A DNA stretch of 64,000 nt from contig OY978525.1 in assembly GCA_963854835.1 (NCBI GenBank), forward strand, positions 71,848,128 through 71,912,127. The letters run 5' to 3'. Positions 1-9,859 of this stretch are shown piece after piece. Source of the stretch: Megamerina dolium. Its lineage: Eukaryota > Arthropoda > Insecta > Diptera > Megamerinidae. Every line of letters starts with the position of its first letter. Positions within the stretch are counted from its first letter, which is position 1. A program made the position numbers and the translations under genes. The notes under the pieces are model-generated. The model made no database searches. It was not told the DNA's origin and worked only from the letters and a program-made list of their open reading frames with translations.

Positions 1-950
1 TTTTAGGGTTATTATTTTTAATTAAAAAAAGGGTTAAGGGAGCGAAATATGTTGTTTGCATACATAAAGTAAAATTTCACGGGGAATACTTTTGTAAAAC
101 AATTTGACCTGTTAGCTCAGTTATAAAGCGTCGCTTTGACCTCTTTTTTGGAGAATCTAAATAAAATGGCATTTAGGAGATCGCTAGGGATTAAAATGTT
201 CTAGAAATTTACTTTCCGATATATATCTCCTTGAAATATGCAAATTTTTTATGAATTTTTTAATAATTTGTGCATAAATATAAGTTTAGGTCTTTTCGAG
301 GAAGACGGTTCGGCGCTTGGGGCAATCATTATCGCAATCATCGCTATCATCAGAAACTGAGTTGCACGTGATGTCCACACGTGACTCCATTATTCACTAT
401 ATTTTCCTATATGTACCCAAACAACATATTTCGCTCCGATGACTTTAAGCCCTTTTTTATCGAATTATTCTAAAAGCACTTAGGCAATAAATTGCAACCT
501 TTGGCCATTAAAAAATTTGGCCTGAGACTGGGCCTAGGTCTTTTATCCTAAGTTAGAAACATTTCTCCGCCACAAACACTGTGTCACTGTGCTATTCACC
601 GAATTTTATTTCCTAACCGTTTTTAGAAAGAAGAAGACCTTTCTAACATACAAAAATATCGTTTGGTTACCAGAAAAAAGAATTGTATGCTTTAGCTTTC
701 ACCATAACCATATTAATATTGGTAATTTTTTACATCAGTTAAACAAAGTTTAATATGTGTGAGTTAATTGATATTATTATTAATATTATCATTATAAAAA
801 GTAAATTTGCAATGTATCAAAATATAACCGAAGTGGTCACATCGTTTATTAATTTCATAATGCAAACTTGTGTACACAAATTCATGCATCACAAGTAACG
901 TATTTGTACCTAATAAATAATAAAAAATAAGAAAGAAAGAAACAATGATG
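1..950. repeat. AT-rich noncoding DNA with a candidate inverted-repeat (MITE-like) element at about 24-466
   Basis: No coding sequence is recognisable. Two arms are visible in opposite orientation: GGAGCGAAATATGTTGTTTG near 39-59 and its reverse complement near 416-436. Outside each arm a similar A-rich/GGG block follows (about 24-38 and 440-466). Termini inverted at about 440 bp spacing resemble a short nonautonomous DNA transposon. No clear target-site duplication could be defined, so this stays a candidate. Confidence 0.35.
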
Positions 951-1563
951 ATTTGGAAATTACGGTTAGTTTAATTAGTTTTTATGAGTATTTGTATATT
1001 AAATTGTTTATAATTTTCAGACAAAAAATACAGTACCACCAAGCATTTCACCATCTTTGTGGGATATTCATGACAATATTGTACTACTACTCATGCGTAC
1101 GTACCAGAAAGCGACTTCAGAAGGGAAATTCAAATGTTCCTTGAGAACAAATGTGTGAAAAAAAATACGAACCCATTCAGTTCTGGTTAAGTAAGAAAGA
1201 TTTGAACCCTAATTTGTCAAAACTAGCTCTGAAATACTTAGTTGTCATCCTCCGAAAGGGTTGCGTTGACAGTAAAATTTATTACAAATAACAAAAGCAA
1301 GCTGCTGGATAACAACGTATAAAAACGTGTATTTTTAAATACAGAAAACGAAAATATTTGGAAAATGTAAAATAAAATATAAAATACTAAATTATTCTTT
1401 TTTTTTAACTGTTATTGAATAAGGATATTTAAATATTCCTGTAAAATTTCATATGTTTTTTTGTGCGATATATGGATATATCGATACTTTAAAAATTATA
1501 TTATCGATACGACGATTATTTTATTTCACCTTTGCGATATATCCAAAAACGATATTTTTTAAA
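951..1563. other. AT-rich noncoding stretch
   Basis: No coding similarity, RNA gene or transposon motif is recognisable. The last 120 bases before the LTR retrotransposon are rich in repeated cgatat words. A 63-codon open frame at 953-1144 has no recognisable features and is treated as chance. Confidence 0.6.
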
Positions 1564-1567
1564 ATAT

Positions 1568-2004
1568 TGTTACGTTTTTATTCTGTGAACGTTTAATTCT
1601 ATTTGAATTACCTTGTTCGATCACTGGATTCTGTTAATGATAACTGCAACACTTATTTTATACAACTATATACAGCAACAATTTATTTAATAATCTCTAT
1701 TTACAATCAACACTGTTTACAATCAACTATTTACTATAACACTTAAATGTACTTGCAACTTTTGCCTCTGTATCAATGTTTTCGCAATCACGTTCGGAAT
1801 TAGATTGATTTTCCTCCTCAACACTGGCTCTATTTATACTCTGTTGGCAACACCCCAGAATCTTCCTTTATCGAGATTCTTCTCTTCCTTTCTCGTTGGC
1901 TTGTTCTGGTTATCGCTCATTTCTTTTTGTTGACATTCGTTTCGATGCTGCCAATAGTGTCAGTCACAATAGTGATGAGTAATCAACTATCGATACTCGT
2001 TACA
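1568..2004 (-). repeat. 3' LTR of the gypsy-type element
   Basis: This 437-bp LTR matches 6526-6962 with no difference seen by eye. Immediately inward, at 2005-2020, the minus strand reads as a purine-rich tract (about AAGAGGAGGGCAG). This is the expected polypurine tract for plus-strand priming beside a 3' LTR and fixes the element's orientation as minus. Confidence 0.93.
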
Positions 2005-2015
2005 CTGCCCTCCTC

Positions 2016-4976
2016 TTAACCTTGTTCGTCCCGAACAAGTTTTTCTACTTCCCCTCGATATGGCGCAAGTCGCTCTAAGTGCACTACTTTAAACTTTGCT
2101 CTTTTATTCCAGGCACGTTGAATACGATACACTACGTCATTTATCTTTGCTATAATCTCATATGGTCCTTCCCAATGAGTCTGCAGTTTAGGGGACAGGC
2201 CTTTCTTTCGTTGTGGATTATGAAGCATTACAAGCTCTCATTCATAGAACCCTTTTGAATTTGCTTTCAAGTCATACCTGGCCTTCATCTTATCGCTTAT
2301 CATCTGCGACCGCTCTCTGATGAACTGATGTACTTCATCCAACTGTTCCCGCTTTTTGCTAGTATAATTACCTTTGGTTGATCTCGTTGGTGTTACAACT
2401 CCAAAATTTAAATCAGCTGGCAGTCTTAACTCGTTTCCAAAAATTGCCATTGCCGGTGTAGTAGCCGTCGTATCATGTTGTGCGCATCGATATGCCATGA
2501 GGAACATTGGTATATGTACATCCCAGTCTCTTTGGTATTTATCTACTACTTTTCTCAAATATTCCTCCAAGGTACGGTTAAATCGTTCTACCATGCCATC
2601 AGATTGTGGATGTAAAGGTGGTGTACGAGTTTTGTATATACCCAACATACGGCATATCTCTTGGAATACAACTGATCCGAAATTTCGACCTTGGTCTGAG
2701 GGTAACTCCATCGGTACACAAAACGAGTAATCCATTGGTTGACGAATACATCCGCAACTGTACTAGCTTCTTGATTTGGAATGGGGTATACTTCAGGCCA
2801 TTTACTGAAGTAATCTGTAACCATCAGAACATACTTGTGTACTGCGTTGCTTATTGGAAATGGTCCACCTATGTCCATAGCAATTCGATCAAATGGAGCA
2901 CCTACGGTGTATTGGTGCATCTTACCTCGACTTTTCTTAGTGGGATCTTTGGCCATTGCACATTGCTTACACTTCCGAATCCAATCAGGTACATGGTCGT
3001 TGCATCCAACCCAATAAAATCGTTTCTTTATTTTCTCGACGGTTTTGGTTATTCCCAAATGCTCTTCACTGGAGGCATCGTGATACTCAGCTATCACTTC
3101 ATTTATTCTCGCCTTGGGTACCACTAGAAGATCATTAGTGATTTTTCCATCTTCACTTTCCTATGCTCGGAATAAACATCCGTCTCGTAAGTGCAGGCTT
3201 TGCCACTGCGCCCAGTATGCCTTTGCTATTGGACTCTCATTAGCCATTTCTTGCCAATCTGGACGTATGCCCTGCTCCTTGTATTCCATAATCTTTACGA
3301 GATCTGGGTCGTTCCGCTGATCTTCTTGCACGCGTTCGGTGGTCCATGACTCCTTCGGCAATATATTCGTGAGTCGTATGTCGACAATGTGCTCCTTGCT
3401 TTCCACTCGAGAACAATGTTTACATTCCATTTTGCAAGGACGACGAGATAGAGCATCCGCGTTGCCGTGATGTCCTCCTTTACGATGTTCGATGGTAAAA
3501 TCATTTCATATTCAGTTTAAGCCCTGCTGATTGTATACGCTCAAATACTTCTTTCAACTTTTCCAGGTGGTCGTTAAAATCTTTTCCCATCACAATAATG
3601 TCATCGAGGTACACCAAGCACGTTTTCCAGTGTAGTCCACTGAGTACACGCTCCATCAAACGTTCGAAAGTAGCTGGTGCATTGCATAAACCAAATGGCA
3701 TGACTGTAAATTGCCATAGACCATCGCCAATACTGAAAGCTGTTTTCTCTTTGTCTTCCTTACCAAGTTCCACTTGCCAGTATCCACTTTGCAAATCAAG
3801 AGTTGAGAACCACTTCGCACCAGATAGTGTGTCCAGAGTGTCATCGATTCTTGGCAGTGGATAGCTGTCTTTTTTCGTAATCTCATTCAGCTTTCTGTAA
3901 TCCACACAAAATCGAGTACTTCCATCCTTCTTCTTTACCAGCACAACTGGTGAACTCCATGGACTCGCTGATGGTTCAATAACACCTTGTTTCTGCATAT
4001 CGGAAATCAGCTTAATGGCCCTTTTGTTTCTGCATATCGGAAATCAGCTTAATGGCTCTTTTGGCCAATGGAACTCGTCGTGGTGTTTGACGAATTGGTC
4101 TAGAATCACCGGTGTCAATGTGATGCTTCACGATGGTTGTTCGTCCTCCAGTTTTTCCATTTGAAGAAAAGATTGAACTGTACTTCTCCAATAGTTGTAA
4201 AGCCTTTTCTTTTTGCTGGTTGGTAAGCACACCTGCCCATTCTTCCATCTGTGCTTTTATTTCCGCTCTGACAGTTCCTGATCTTCCACTTTTTATCGAC
4301 GAACTCTTTTCGCAGTCTACTACGGCAGTAACTTCCTTTCAATGACCAATCACCATTCCTTTCTTCACAACTGTAGATGTATTAGTTGGATTTAATATTC
4401 GCACAGGTACTATTCCATTTTCTTTAGGTTCCACTAACGTCCTACCAGGTATGATGTTTTTATTTTGTATTTCTTTATCTGCTTCCACTAACCACAACTT
4501 GCCTGTCCCATCATCCACATTTATCTGTGCCCAAATCACCGCTTCTGATTTTGCTGGAACCTCTTGGCGTTGACATGCGAGTACTCGTTTCATGTTTCCA
4601 CTCCGTTTGTAACCGATGTTCAATGGTAATTCGACATTTGCATAACGTAGTATCCGTTGATTTAAATCTAACGTAAATCCGTTGTCAATCATAAAATCAA
4701 CACCAATTATTACGTCATCGATGATGTCGGCCACAATGAATTCATGTTCCCATGTACAATTATCTTACCCAGAATTTGTGCATCCTCACCCGTTGCTGTA
4801 CGCAATTTTATTCCCATTAAAGGCTCAAACCTCTTTACCAAATCGCTCTTGATTATAGAATGTGATGCACCAGTGTCCAGGGTTAACATGAATTCCATAT
4901 TGTCCAATTTTCCATCAATAGTCAAGCTGCTTGGCACACGCTGTAGTTGTGAAATGTGAATGATGGGGCAACCCAC
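2016..4976 (-). pseudogene. pol: Broken pol of the gypsy-type element (protease, RT, integrase; RNase H deleted)
   Basis: Recognisable pieces in order are: protease with LTLDTGASHS near 4890; RT with the FCVDYRKLN, MPFGLCNAPATF and YLDDIIV motifs (3501-3998); the spacer motif HGNADALSRRP near 3440; integrase with a D..SDQGRNF..E core (2238-3124); and a WEGPYEI C-terminal motif (2016-2228). Lesions, reading from protease on: a frameshift near 4740; a TGA at 4339; a 37-bp tandem duplication at 3989-4062; a deletion joining the RT end to the post-RNase H spacer near 3494; a TAG at 3161; a frameshift near 2720; and a TGA at 2238. The pol frame opens in the -1 frame relative to gag. Not functional as it stands. 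Confidence 0.9.
3989..4062. repeat. 37-bp perfectly tandem duplication inside RT
   Basis: The 37 bases at 3989-4025 recur at 4026-4062 with a single difference (c/t near 4020/4057). Since 37 is not a multiple of three, the duplication shifts the reading frame. It repeats the residues ISDMQKQ, so the upstream RT segment stops and the downstream segment restarts in another frame. Confidence 0.93.
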
Positions 4977-5014
4977 TGTTGGAGTCAGTTCACGCCCCGC
5001 TGAACTGACTCGAT

Positions 5015-6496
5015 TTAGTTTAACGATGGATCTGTGTTAGTGGAGCGATCACTATCCACCTTATTCTCCTTCTTTTGTCTTCCTGGAGAACTCGATCTTG
5101 ATCGCTTTCGTCGTATATGGCAGTCACGCGCCATGTGTCCTGGTTTGTCACAAATGAAGCACTTACCAGTAAATTTGTTTTCGCGTCGACCTGTTGTTCT
5201 TCCTTCAGGCTGCACTACTGATTTGAATGCCTGACACACTGCTTCAACCAGATCTGCTGTTTCTGTTTCTAGTTGGCGTACCCGTGGCATTGGTCGACAC
5301 ATCAAACTGGCGGCTTCAAACGTCAATGCACTACTGACTGTTTCGGCATAAGTATTCCTGGGTGACATGACTAGGGCACGCTTTGTCTCTCCATCACGTA
5401 TGCCATCTATGAATGCCTCTATTTTGATTTTTTCGACGAACTCTTCCGAATTACCGGAGAACGCTAGATGACATAAGCGCTCAATATCGGAAGCGAACTC
5501 CTGAAGACTCTCATTACTCCGTTGCACTCGCGATCTCAATTCCACTCGATGTAATTGACTCTTGTATTCATTTCCATACTTTCGCTGGAGTGTGTCCATC
5601 AGTGACTGATAGCTACCACGATCTTTCTCTGGAATCATCTGTAACACCTCGGAAGCATTACCTTTTAATGCGACTATTAAAGCAGCAGTCTTGTCGCTAT
5701 CATCCCATTGATTCTTCGAAGCTGTTGTCTCGAATTGAAGCTTGAAGATATTGAATGGCGTGCTTCCGTCAAATGTTGGTGGCTTTAATTTGATTGTACT
5801 TGAATCTCTAATCACTGATGTGGCTGGTCCATTTATTTTTAGTTGATTGAGTTCGTGCTGTAATTTCTCGAACTTATCTTCCAAGTCATCTACATGTTCC
5901 TTTAAATCCGTGACCTTTTCATTAATGGTTCCGGAAATTTCCTGAAATCTAAGTTCAATTCCTTTTTGTAGATTTTCGATGACGTGTTCTTGTCGAGCCG
6001 AACCTTCTTGAATTTCCATACGCAATTCAGCCGAATGTTCTTGAAACTTGGAGTCAATTGTTTTCTGGAACTCTCCCATAGCGTTTTCTTGACGTACCGA
6101 ATGTTCTTGAAACTTGGAGTCAATTGTTTTCTGGAACTCTCCCATAGCGTTTTCTTGACGTACCGAATGTTCTTGAAACTTGGAGTCAATGCGAGACGCA
6201 TTTTCTTGTAACTTCGCATTAATTCCTTGCAGTTGCTGCTGCTGTTGTTGCATCATGGATTTCATGAGTTCCATTAGTTGACCACTCGAATCTATCTTGC
6301 TTTCTTCCTCAGCGTGTACGACTGCTTGTATATCGGCTTCCTCGAAGAACTCATGTTCTTCTACGTTAATTCCCTTAGCCTCCATAGCTTGCCTCAGCCT
6401 CACCAGCAGTTCCGCCTTTGCACCTGATGACGATAGATTCATCTCTACCAACAGCTTTTTAAGCTGGTCCACTTTTAGTTGGTCAATTTTCACCAT
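5015..6496 (-). CDS. gag: Intact Gag with N-terminal SAP domain and one CCHC zinc knuckle
   Basis: 493 codons without interruption. Residues about 3-40 fit a SAP-type DNA-binding helix-loop-helix (LKKLLVEMNLSSSGAKAELL). Residues about 75-230 are predicted coiled coil and contain a 22-residue unit repeated in tandem. Residues about 245-400 resemble a retrotransposon capsid region. A CCHC knuckle, CFICDKPGHMARDC, sits near residue 445, followed by an Arg/Ser-rich basic tail. Gag packages RNA into the element's particles; a SAP domain is an uncommon addition and could tether particles or preintegration complexes to AT-rich DNA (inference). The start is the first Met after the primer site. It is the only intact gene of the element. 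Confidence 0.9.
   Translation of the reverse strand: MVKIDQLKVDQLKKLLVEMNLSSSGAKAELLVRLRQAMEAKGINVEEHEFFEEADIQAVVHAEEESKIDSSGQLMELMKSMMQQQQQQLQGINAKLQENASRIDSKFQEHSVRQENAMGEFQKTIDSKFQEHSVRQENAMGEFQKTIDSKFQEHSAELRMEIQEGSARQEHVIENLQKGIELRFQEISGTINEKVTDLKEHVDDLEDKFEKLQHELNQLKINGPATSVIRDSSTIKLKPPTFDGSTPFNIFKLQFETTASKNQWDDSDKTAALIVALKGNASEVLQMIPEKDRGSYQSLMDTLQRKYGNEYKSQLHRVELRSRVQRSNESLQEFASDIERLCHLAFSGNSEEFVEKIKIEAFIDGIRDGETKRALVMSPRNTYAETVSSALTFEAASLMCRPMPRVRQLETETADLVEAVCQAFKSVVQPEGRTTGRRENKFTGKCFICDKPGHMARDCHIRRKRSRSSSPGRQKKENKVDSDRSTNTDPSLN
5018..5024 (-). promoter_or_regulatory. Candidate -1 frameshift site G TTA AAC at the end of gag
   Basis: On the minus strand the last gag codons read TCG TTA AAC TAA. 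The heptamer GTTAAAC sits in the gag frame immediately before the stop. A -1 slip there enters a frame that is open into the protease. This fits the X XXY YYZ type imperfectly (G TT rather than three identical bases). No downstream pseudoknot was evaluated. Confidence 0.5.
6036..6195 (-). repeat. 66-bp in-frame tandem repeat inside gag
   Basis: A 66-bp unit recurs at exactly 66-bp spacing (GGAGTC at about 6050, 6116 and 6182), giving roughly 2.5 copies. It encodes a 22-residue coiled-coil segment beginning DSKFQEHSVRQ. Because 66 is a multiple of three, copy number can change without breaking Gag. Confidence 0.9.
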
Positions 6497-6503
6497 CTTT
6501 ACA

Positions 6504-6523
6504 GAATCCCACTTCTGACACCA
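6504..6523 (-). promoter_or_regulatory. Primer binding site complementary to tRNA-Leu
   Basis: Just inside the 5' LTR, after a two-base spacer, the plus strand reads GAATCCCACTTCTGACACCA. From memory of animal tRNA-Leu(CAG), this matches the 3' acceptor end including CCA. The minus strand is therefore complementary to that tRNA, as expected for a minus-strand primer site. Confidence 0.8.
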
Positions 6524-6525
6524 AT

Positions 6526-6962
6526 TGTTACGTTTTTATTCTGTGAACGTTTAATTCTATTTGAATTACCTTGTTCGATCACTGGATTCTGTTAATGATA
6601 ACTGCAACACTTATTTTATACAACTATATACAGCAACAATTTATTTAATAATCTCTATTTACAATCAACACTGTTTACAATCAACTATTTACTATAACAC
6701 TTAAATGTACTTGCAACTTTTGCCTCTGTATCAATGTTTTCGCAATCACGTTCGGAATTAGATTGATTTTCCTCCTCAACACTGGCTCTATTTATACTCT
6801 GTTGGCAACACCCCAGAATCTTCCTTTATCGAGATTCTTCTCTTCCTTTCTCGTTGGCTTGTTCTGGTTATCGCTCATTTCTTTTTGTTGACATTCGTTT
6901 CGATGCTGCCAATAGTGTCAGTCACAATAGTGATGAGTAATCAACTATCGATACTCGTTACA
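6526..6962 (-). repeat. 5' LTR of the gypsy-type element
   Basis: 437-bp repeat with TG..CA ends, identical by eye to 1568-2004. It lies upstream of gag on the minus strand and is flanked externally by the ATAT duplication. Confidence 0.93.
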
Positions 6963-6966
6963 ATAT

Positions 6967-7362
6967 CAACAATCCTACCTTCTATTAGAACAAAGACGCA
7001 AATATTATTATCGTTTTGTAATCTGAACTGATCAATTGTTTCGTCATAAGTTGTAAATAGATTCACTACGGCTGCAACATTGCATCACGACGACAAGATG
7101 GCATCTTCAACAAAAGTTATGATGATGACTGAACCGGAACGAACTGGACATGTGGACGACAACATTAAAATTTCATTAAAATACATTTTCCGAAAATAAA
7201 ACACAACAACTTTCATTAAACGTTCCACAAATAAAATATTTTTAGCACTTCGGGCGAAAAAAAAACAAAACAAACTAAATGTTCCATATCAAAATAGAAA
7301 TAGATTAAAGTCGACCATGCAATGCTATCTAAGTGTTGACAGTTGTTGCAATAGCCGCATTC
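6967..7362. other. Noncoding AT-rich stretch
   Basis: No gene, RNA or clear transposon motif is seen between the gypsy element and the TIR repeat that follows. Confidence 0.55.
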
Positions 7363-7820
7363 TTTTACATGCGAGTTGCAAAAGAACACTGACTTATTTG
7401 CCAAACTGCATGCAAAGCAACAACAAAAGTAAGCGGCATCGTCTGTTTTAACCGAGTTCAATTGAAGTTGCTTATATTTTAGTCGACCTGAGTTATAGTG
7501 TTGGAATTAAAAAAACAACACTATTGTGAATAGACTACTGGAATGTGCTTGGGAAATTTCAACAACACGTCAAATTATTGTAAATATAAACAAAAATAAG
7601 CAAAATAAAGCAAGTGCAAATAAAATTTTATTTTAAATAAACAAATATATTTACTACAGATTCCCCAGAATTGCTTCTTTTATTGTTTTTATTTCGTTTA
7701 TAAATTTCACGAACAACCATATATAACACCAGCGTTGCTAAGAAACTAAAGGGAAATTATATTCAAGTAAAAGGGAAGTTATATGCGAGTTGGTGTTTTT
7801 TTGCAACTAGCTTACAAAAG
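7363..7820. mobile_element. Nonautonomous TIR element, copy 1
   Basis: The left end reads about GCGAGTTGCAAAAGAACAC (7371-7389). The right end is its inverted counterpart (about 7790-7812), followed by an inverted form of cttttacatgcgag/cttttgtaagcgag. The interior resembles 12925-13312 over nearly its whole length, with scattered substitutions. No transposase is encoded. It belongs to a short TIR repeat family with at least two copies here. Confidence 0.7.
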
Positions 7821-7897
7821 AGTGCAGCTAATGTTGTTTACTACTATACACATACGGGTGCCATATGTGAATGACAATAATAATATTAACCCTACAA

Positions 7898-8030
7898 AAA
7901 ATGCGACTTGTCCGCTATGTGTCCGGGTTCAGTCACAAAGAAATATGCGACTAATCGCACTTTTATATGGAATCAACCCTTTTGTTGGAGCATGGCCTAT
8001 GAAGAGGCTAATTGTACCCTTTCATACCTG
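7898..8030 (+). repeat. Dispersed repeat, copy 1 (second copy at 13860-14005)
   Basis: Starts aaaatgcgacttgtccg and shares atatgcgactaatcgc and a block near gagcatggcctatgaagag with 13860-14005. In both places it lies downstream of the same TIR element, so it may belong to a longer version of that family. Noncoding as far as can be seen. Confidence 0.6.
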
Positions 8031-8061
8031 AACGGGTATAAATTTTCAATTAATGCTTTTC

Positions 8062-8200
8062 AATCCGGTGCAATCCGGATGACCCCGGTAGAAACATTTA
8101 AATTCTTTCTGGGGCTGCTGCCATTGGACTTGCATATTACGAAGACGGCGGCATTTGCAGTATTACAGGGCACAGGGGCATCCTGCTATATAGCAGTGTA
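8062..8200 (+). pseudogene. Fragment of the RT-RNase H connecting region of an RNase H-bearing LINE
   Basis: One frame reads AIRMTPVETFKFFLGLLPLD, which resembles the segment joining RT to RNase H in LINEs with an RNase H domain (pattern R-T-P..AL..LLGL.PLD). A comparable segment occurs in the minus-strand LINE at 46.2-47.5 kb. It ends at a stop and is followed by the RT of another LINE, so it is an isolated remnant. Confidence 0.5.
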
Positions 8201-8229
8201 AAGGAGGCGCAAGTGCTATTGGAGGGAAT

Positions 8230-9855
8230 GGGTAGGCTGAAGTCGACATGTTGGTGAAATATGTTAGCAAAGTCTGTGACGCTGCCTTCGAACTTTGTGA
8301 AAAAGTGGACCAGAACCCGTGGGGCGATGCGAACAAAATAGTCATGACGAAGGTCAAAGGTGGTAGAGATCAAGCACCAACCTGCCCTATTCTCCTAGAA
8401 AAGGTGGCGAACATGCTTTTCCCGGCGCTTAAGATCGCTGTTAAACATAATGCGGTGCTTGAATGAAGGGGTTTTCCGAAAGTGTGGAAGAAGCAGCGTC
8501 TGGTCCTACTTCAGAAACCGTTTAACCCGGCAGGTGAGCCGAGTGCGTATCGACCACTTTGCATGATCGACACGATGGCCAAAATACTGGAGAGGCTGAT
8601 CTACACACGTCTGGAAAATAGACAGGCATTACGGGGAAGGCGATAGAGGGCGTCAGATGGATGCATGTCGACAAAAAATATTGCGCAGTTGTCACATTTG
8701 ATGTGCAAAAAGCTTTCAACTCGGCATATTGGACGCATATTATGAGAGCACTGGAGGCGAACAAAACACCTGTGTATCTGCTGAGGATAATAAATAGCTA
8801 TCTGTCTAACAGACTGTTATTATACGATGCGGACGAAGGTCCCAAAAGCTATGTTGTAACGGGCGGAGTACCGCAGGCCTCCGTACTGGGACCATTGCTA
8901 TGGAATGTGCTGTACGATGGGGTGTTACACCTCTCGCTGCCAAAGGAAATTCAGATAATTGGGTATGCGGACTATATTGCAGTAACGATCGTTGTCGTTG
9001 GCGGTGCTTATCCTAGCAGGTAAAAGATTTGTTTCCATCTTTGAACATTGATGGCTACAATGTCGCAATGCAATCGTCACTGAGGTACCTTGGTGTGATG
9101 ATTGATGCGAGACTTGATGATGATGCGGCTGCAGTGACAACGGCTCTGACGAGAATCATGGCAATTATTGGCGGCCCTAGTCAGAGTAGGAGAGTACTCC
9201 TAGCTAAAGTAAGCCAGTCGGTATTGATGTAGCCGGCGCCCATATGGGGAAGAGCCCTGAGTCAAAAAACATATGTCAAGAAGGCGAAAGCAGTTTTTAG
9301 GCTAAGCGCCATTAGAGTTGCCTTCGCTTTTAGAACAAAGCGGTCGGTATTATATCTGGCATTATGTCGGCAGTCATAATGGCTTCGGAGCTGAGCTAAG
9401 TCTACAACAGAGCAAAAAGCATGAATAGGCGGCTAACGGCAGATGAACATAAAGAGGAGAGACAGATGAGCTTCGACGAGTGGCAAATACAATGGCACGC
9501 CGCAGAAAAAGGAAGGTAGACGCACAGGCTTGTCAGGAACGTACAAACCTGGATCGATAGAAGACATGGAGATACAGACTATTACCTGACGCAGTTTTTG
9601 TTGGGTCGTGGCTTTTTAGGGGAGTGCCTCATCAGATTCGGGCACAATAACGCGACAGAATGCTCCTTCTGCAGCAGTGTCGGCGAAAACGCACAGCATA
9701 TCTTTTTCTCCTTTTCGAGATATGTAGCATAGAGAACGGACATAGAGAGGTTATTAAACGAAAGGATGACACCCGATAACATTGTGAACCACATGCTGCA
9801 ATCGAGATTAGTGTGGGCTAAGATAAAGGTGTCAAAAAAGAAAGCCAACAATTAA
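8230..9855 (+). pseudogene. R1-like non-LTR retrotransposon fragment (RT to C-terminal zinc region)
   Basis: Pieces in order: a pre-RT region (CEKVDQNPWGDANKIVM); the RT entry motif around GEPSAYRPLC; a palm segment with FDVQKAFNSAYW and GVPQASVLGPLLWN; the catalytic motif read as IGYADYIAV, where canonical R1-like elements have F/YADD; a thumb with RYLGVMIDARL; and a C-terminal Cys/His region with ECSFCSSVGENAQHIFF. Several stops and frameshifts separate them (for example 8464 and 9230). No endonuclease is seen, so the copy is 5' truncated. The wording is closest to R1/LOA-type LINEs; the exact clade is uncertain. Confidence 0.75.
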
Positions 9856-9859
9856 TTTA

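Larger units (their letters stand above)
1564..6966 (-). mobile_element. Complete Ty3/gypsy-type LTR retrotransposon with 4-bp ATAT target duplication
   Basis: Two 437-bp direct repeats (1568-2004 and 6526-6962) start TG and end CA, and the ATAT at 1564-1567 recurs at 6963-6966. Between them, on the minus strand, lie gag, protease, reverse transcriptase, integrase and a GPY/F-type C-terminal region, in Ty3/gypsy order. The two LTRs look identical by eye, so the insertion should be recent. The internal region nevertheless carries at least seven disabling lesions in pol. No envelope gene is seen. RNase H is missing through an internal deletion. The copy is therefore structurally complete but not autonomous. 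Confidence 0.93.

Noticed and set aside
953..1144. 63-codon frame in the left flank
   Set aside because: No motif, AT-driven composition, no splice or promoter context.
5984..6211. Plus-strand repeated frame opposite gag
   Set aside because: Shadow of the 66-bp gag repeat on the opposite strand.
1564..6966. Endogenous errantivirus with env
   Set aside because: After integrase there is only the polypurine tract and LTR; no envelope-like frame is present.
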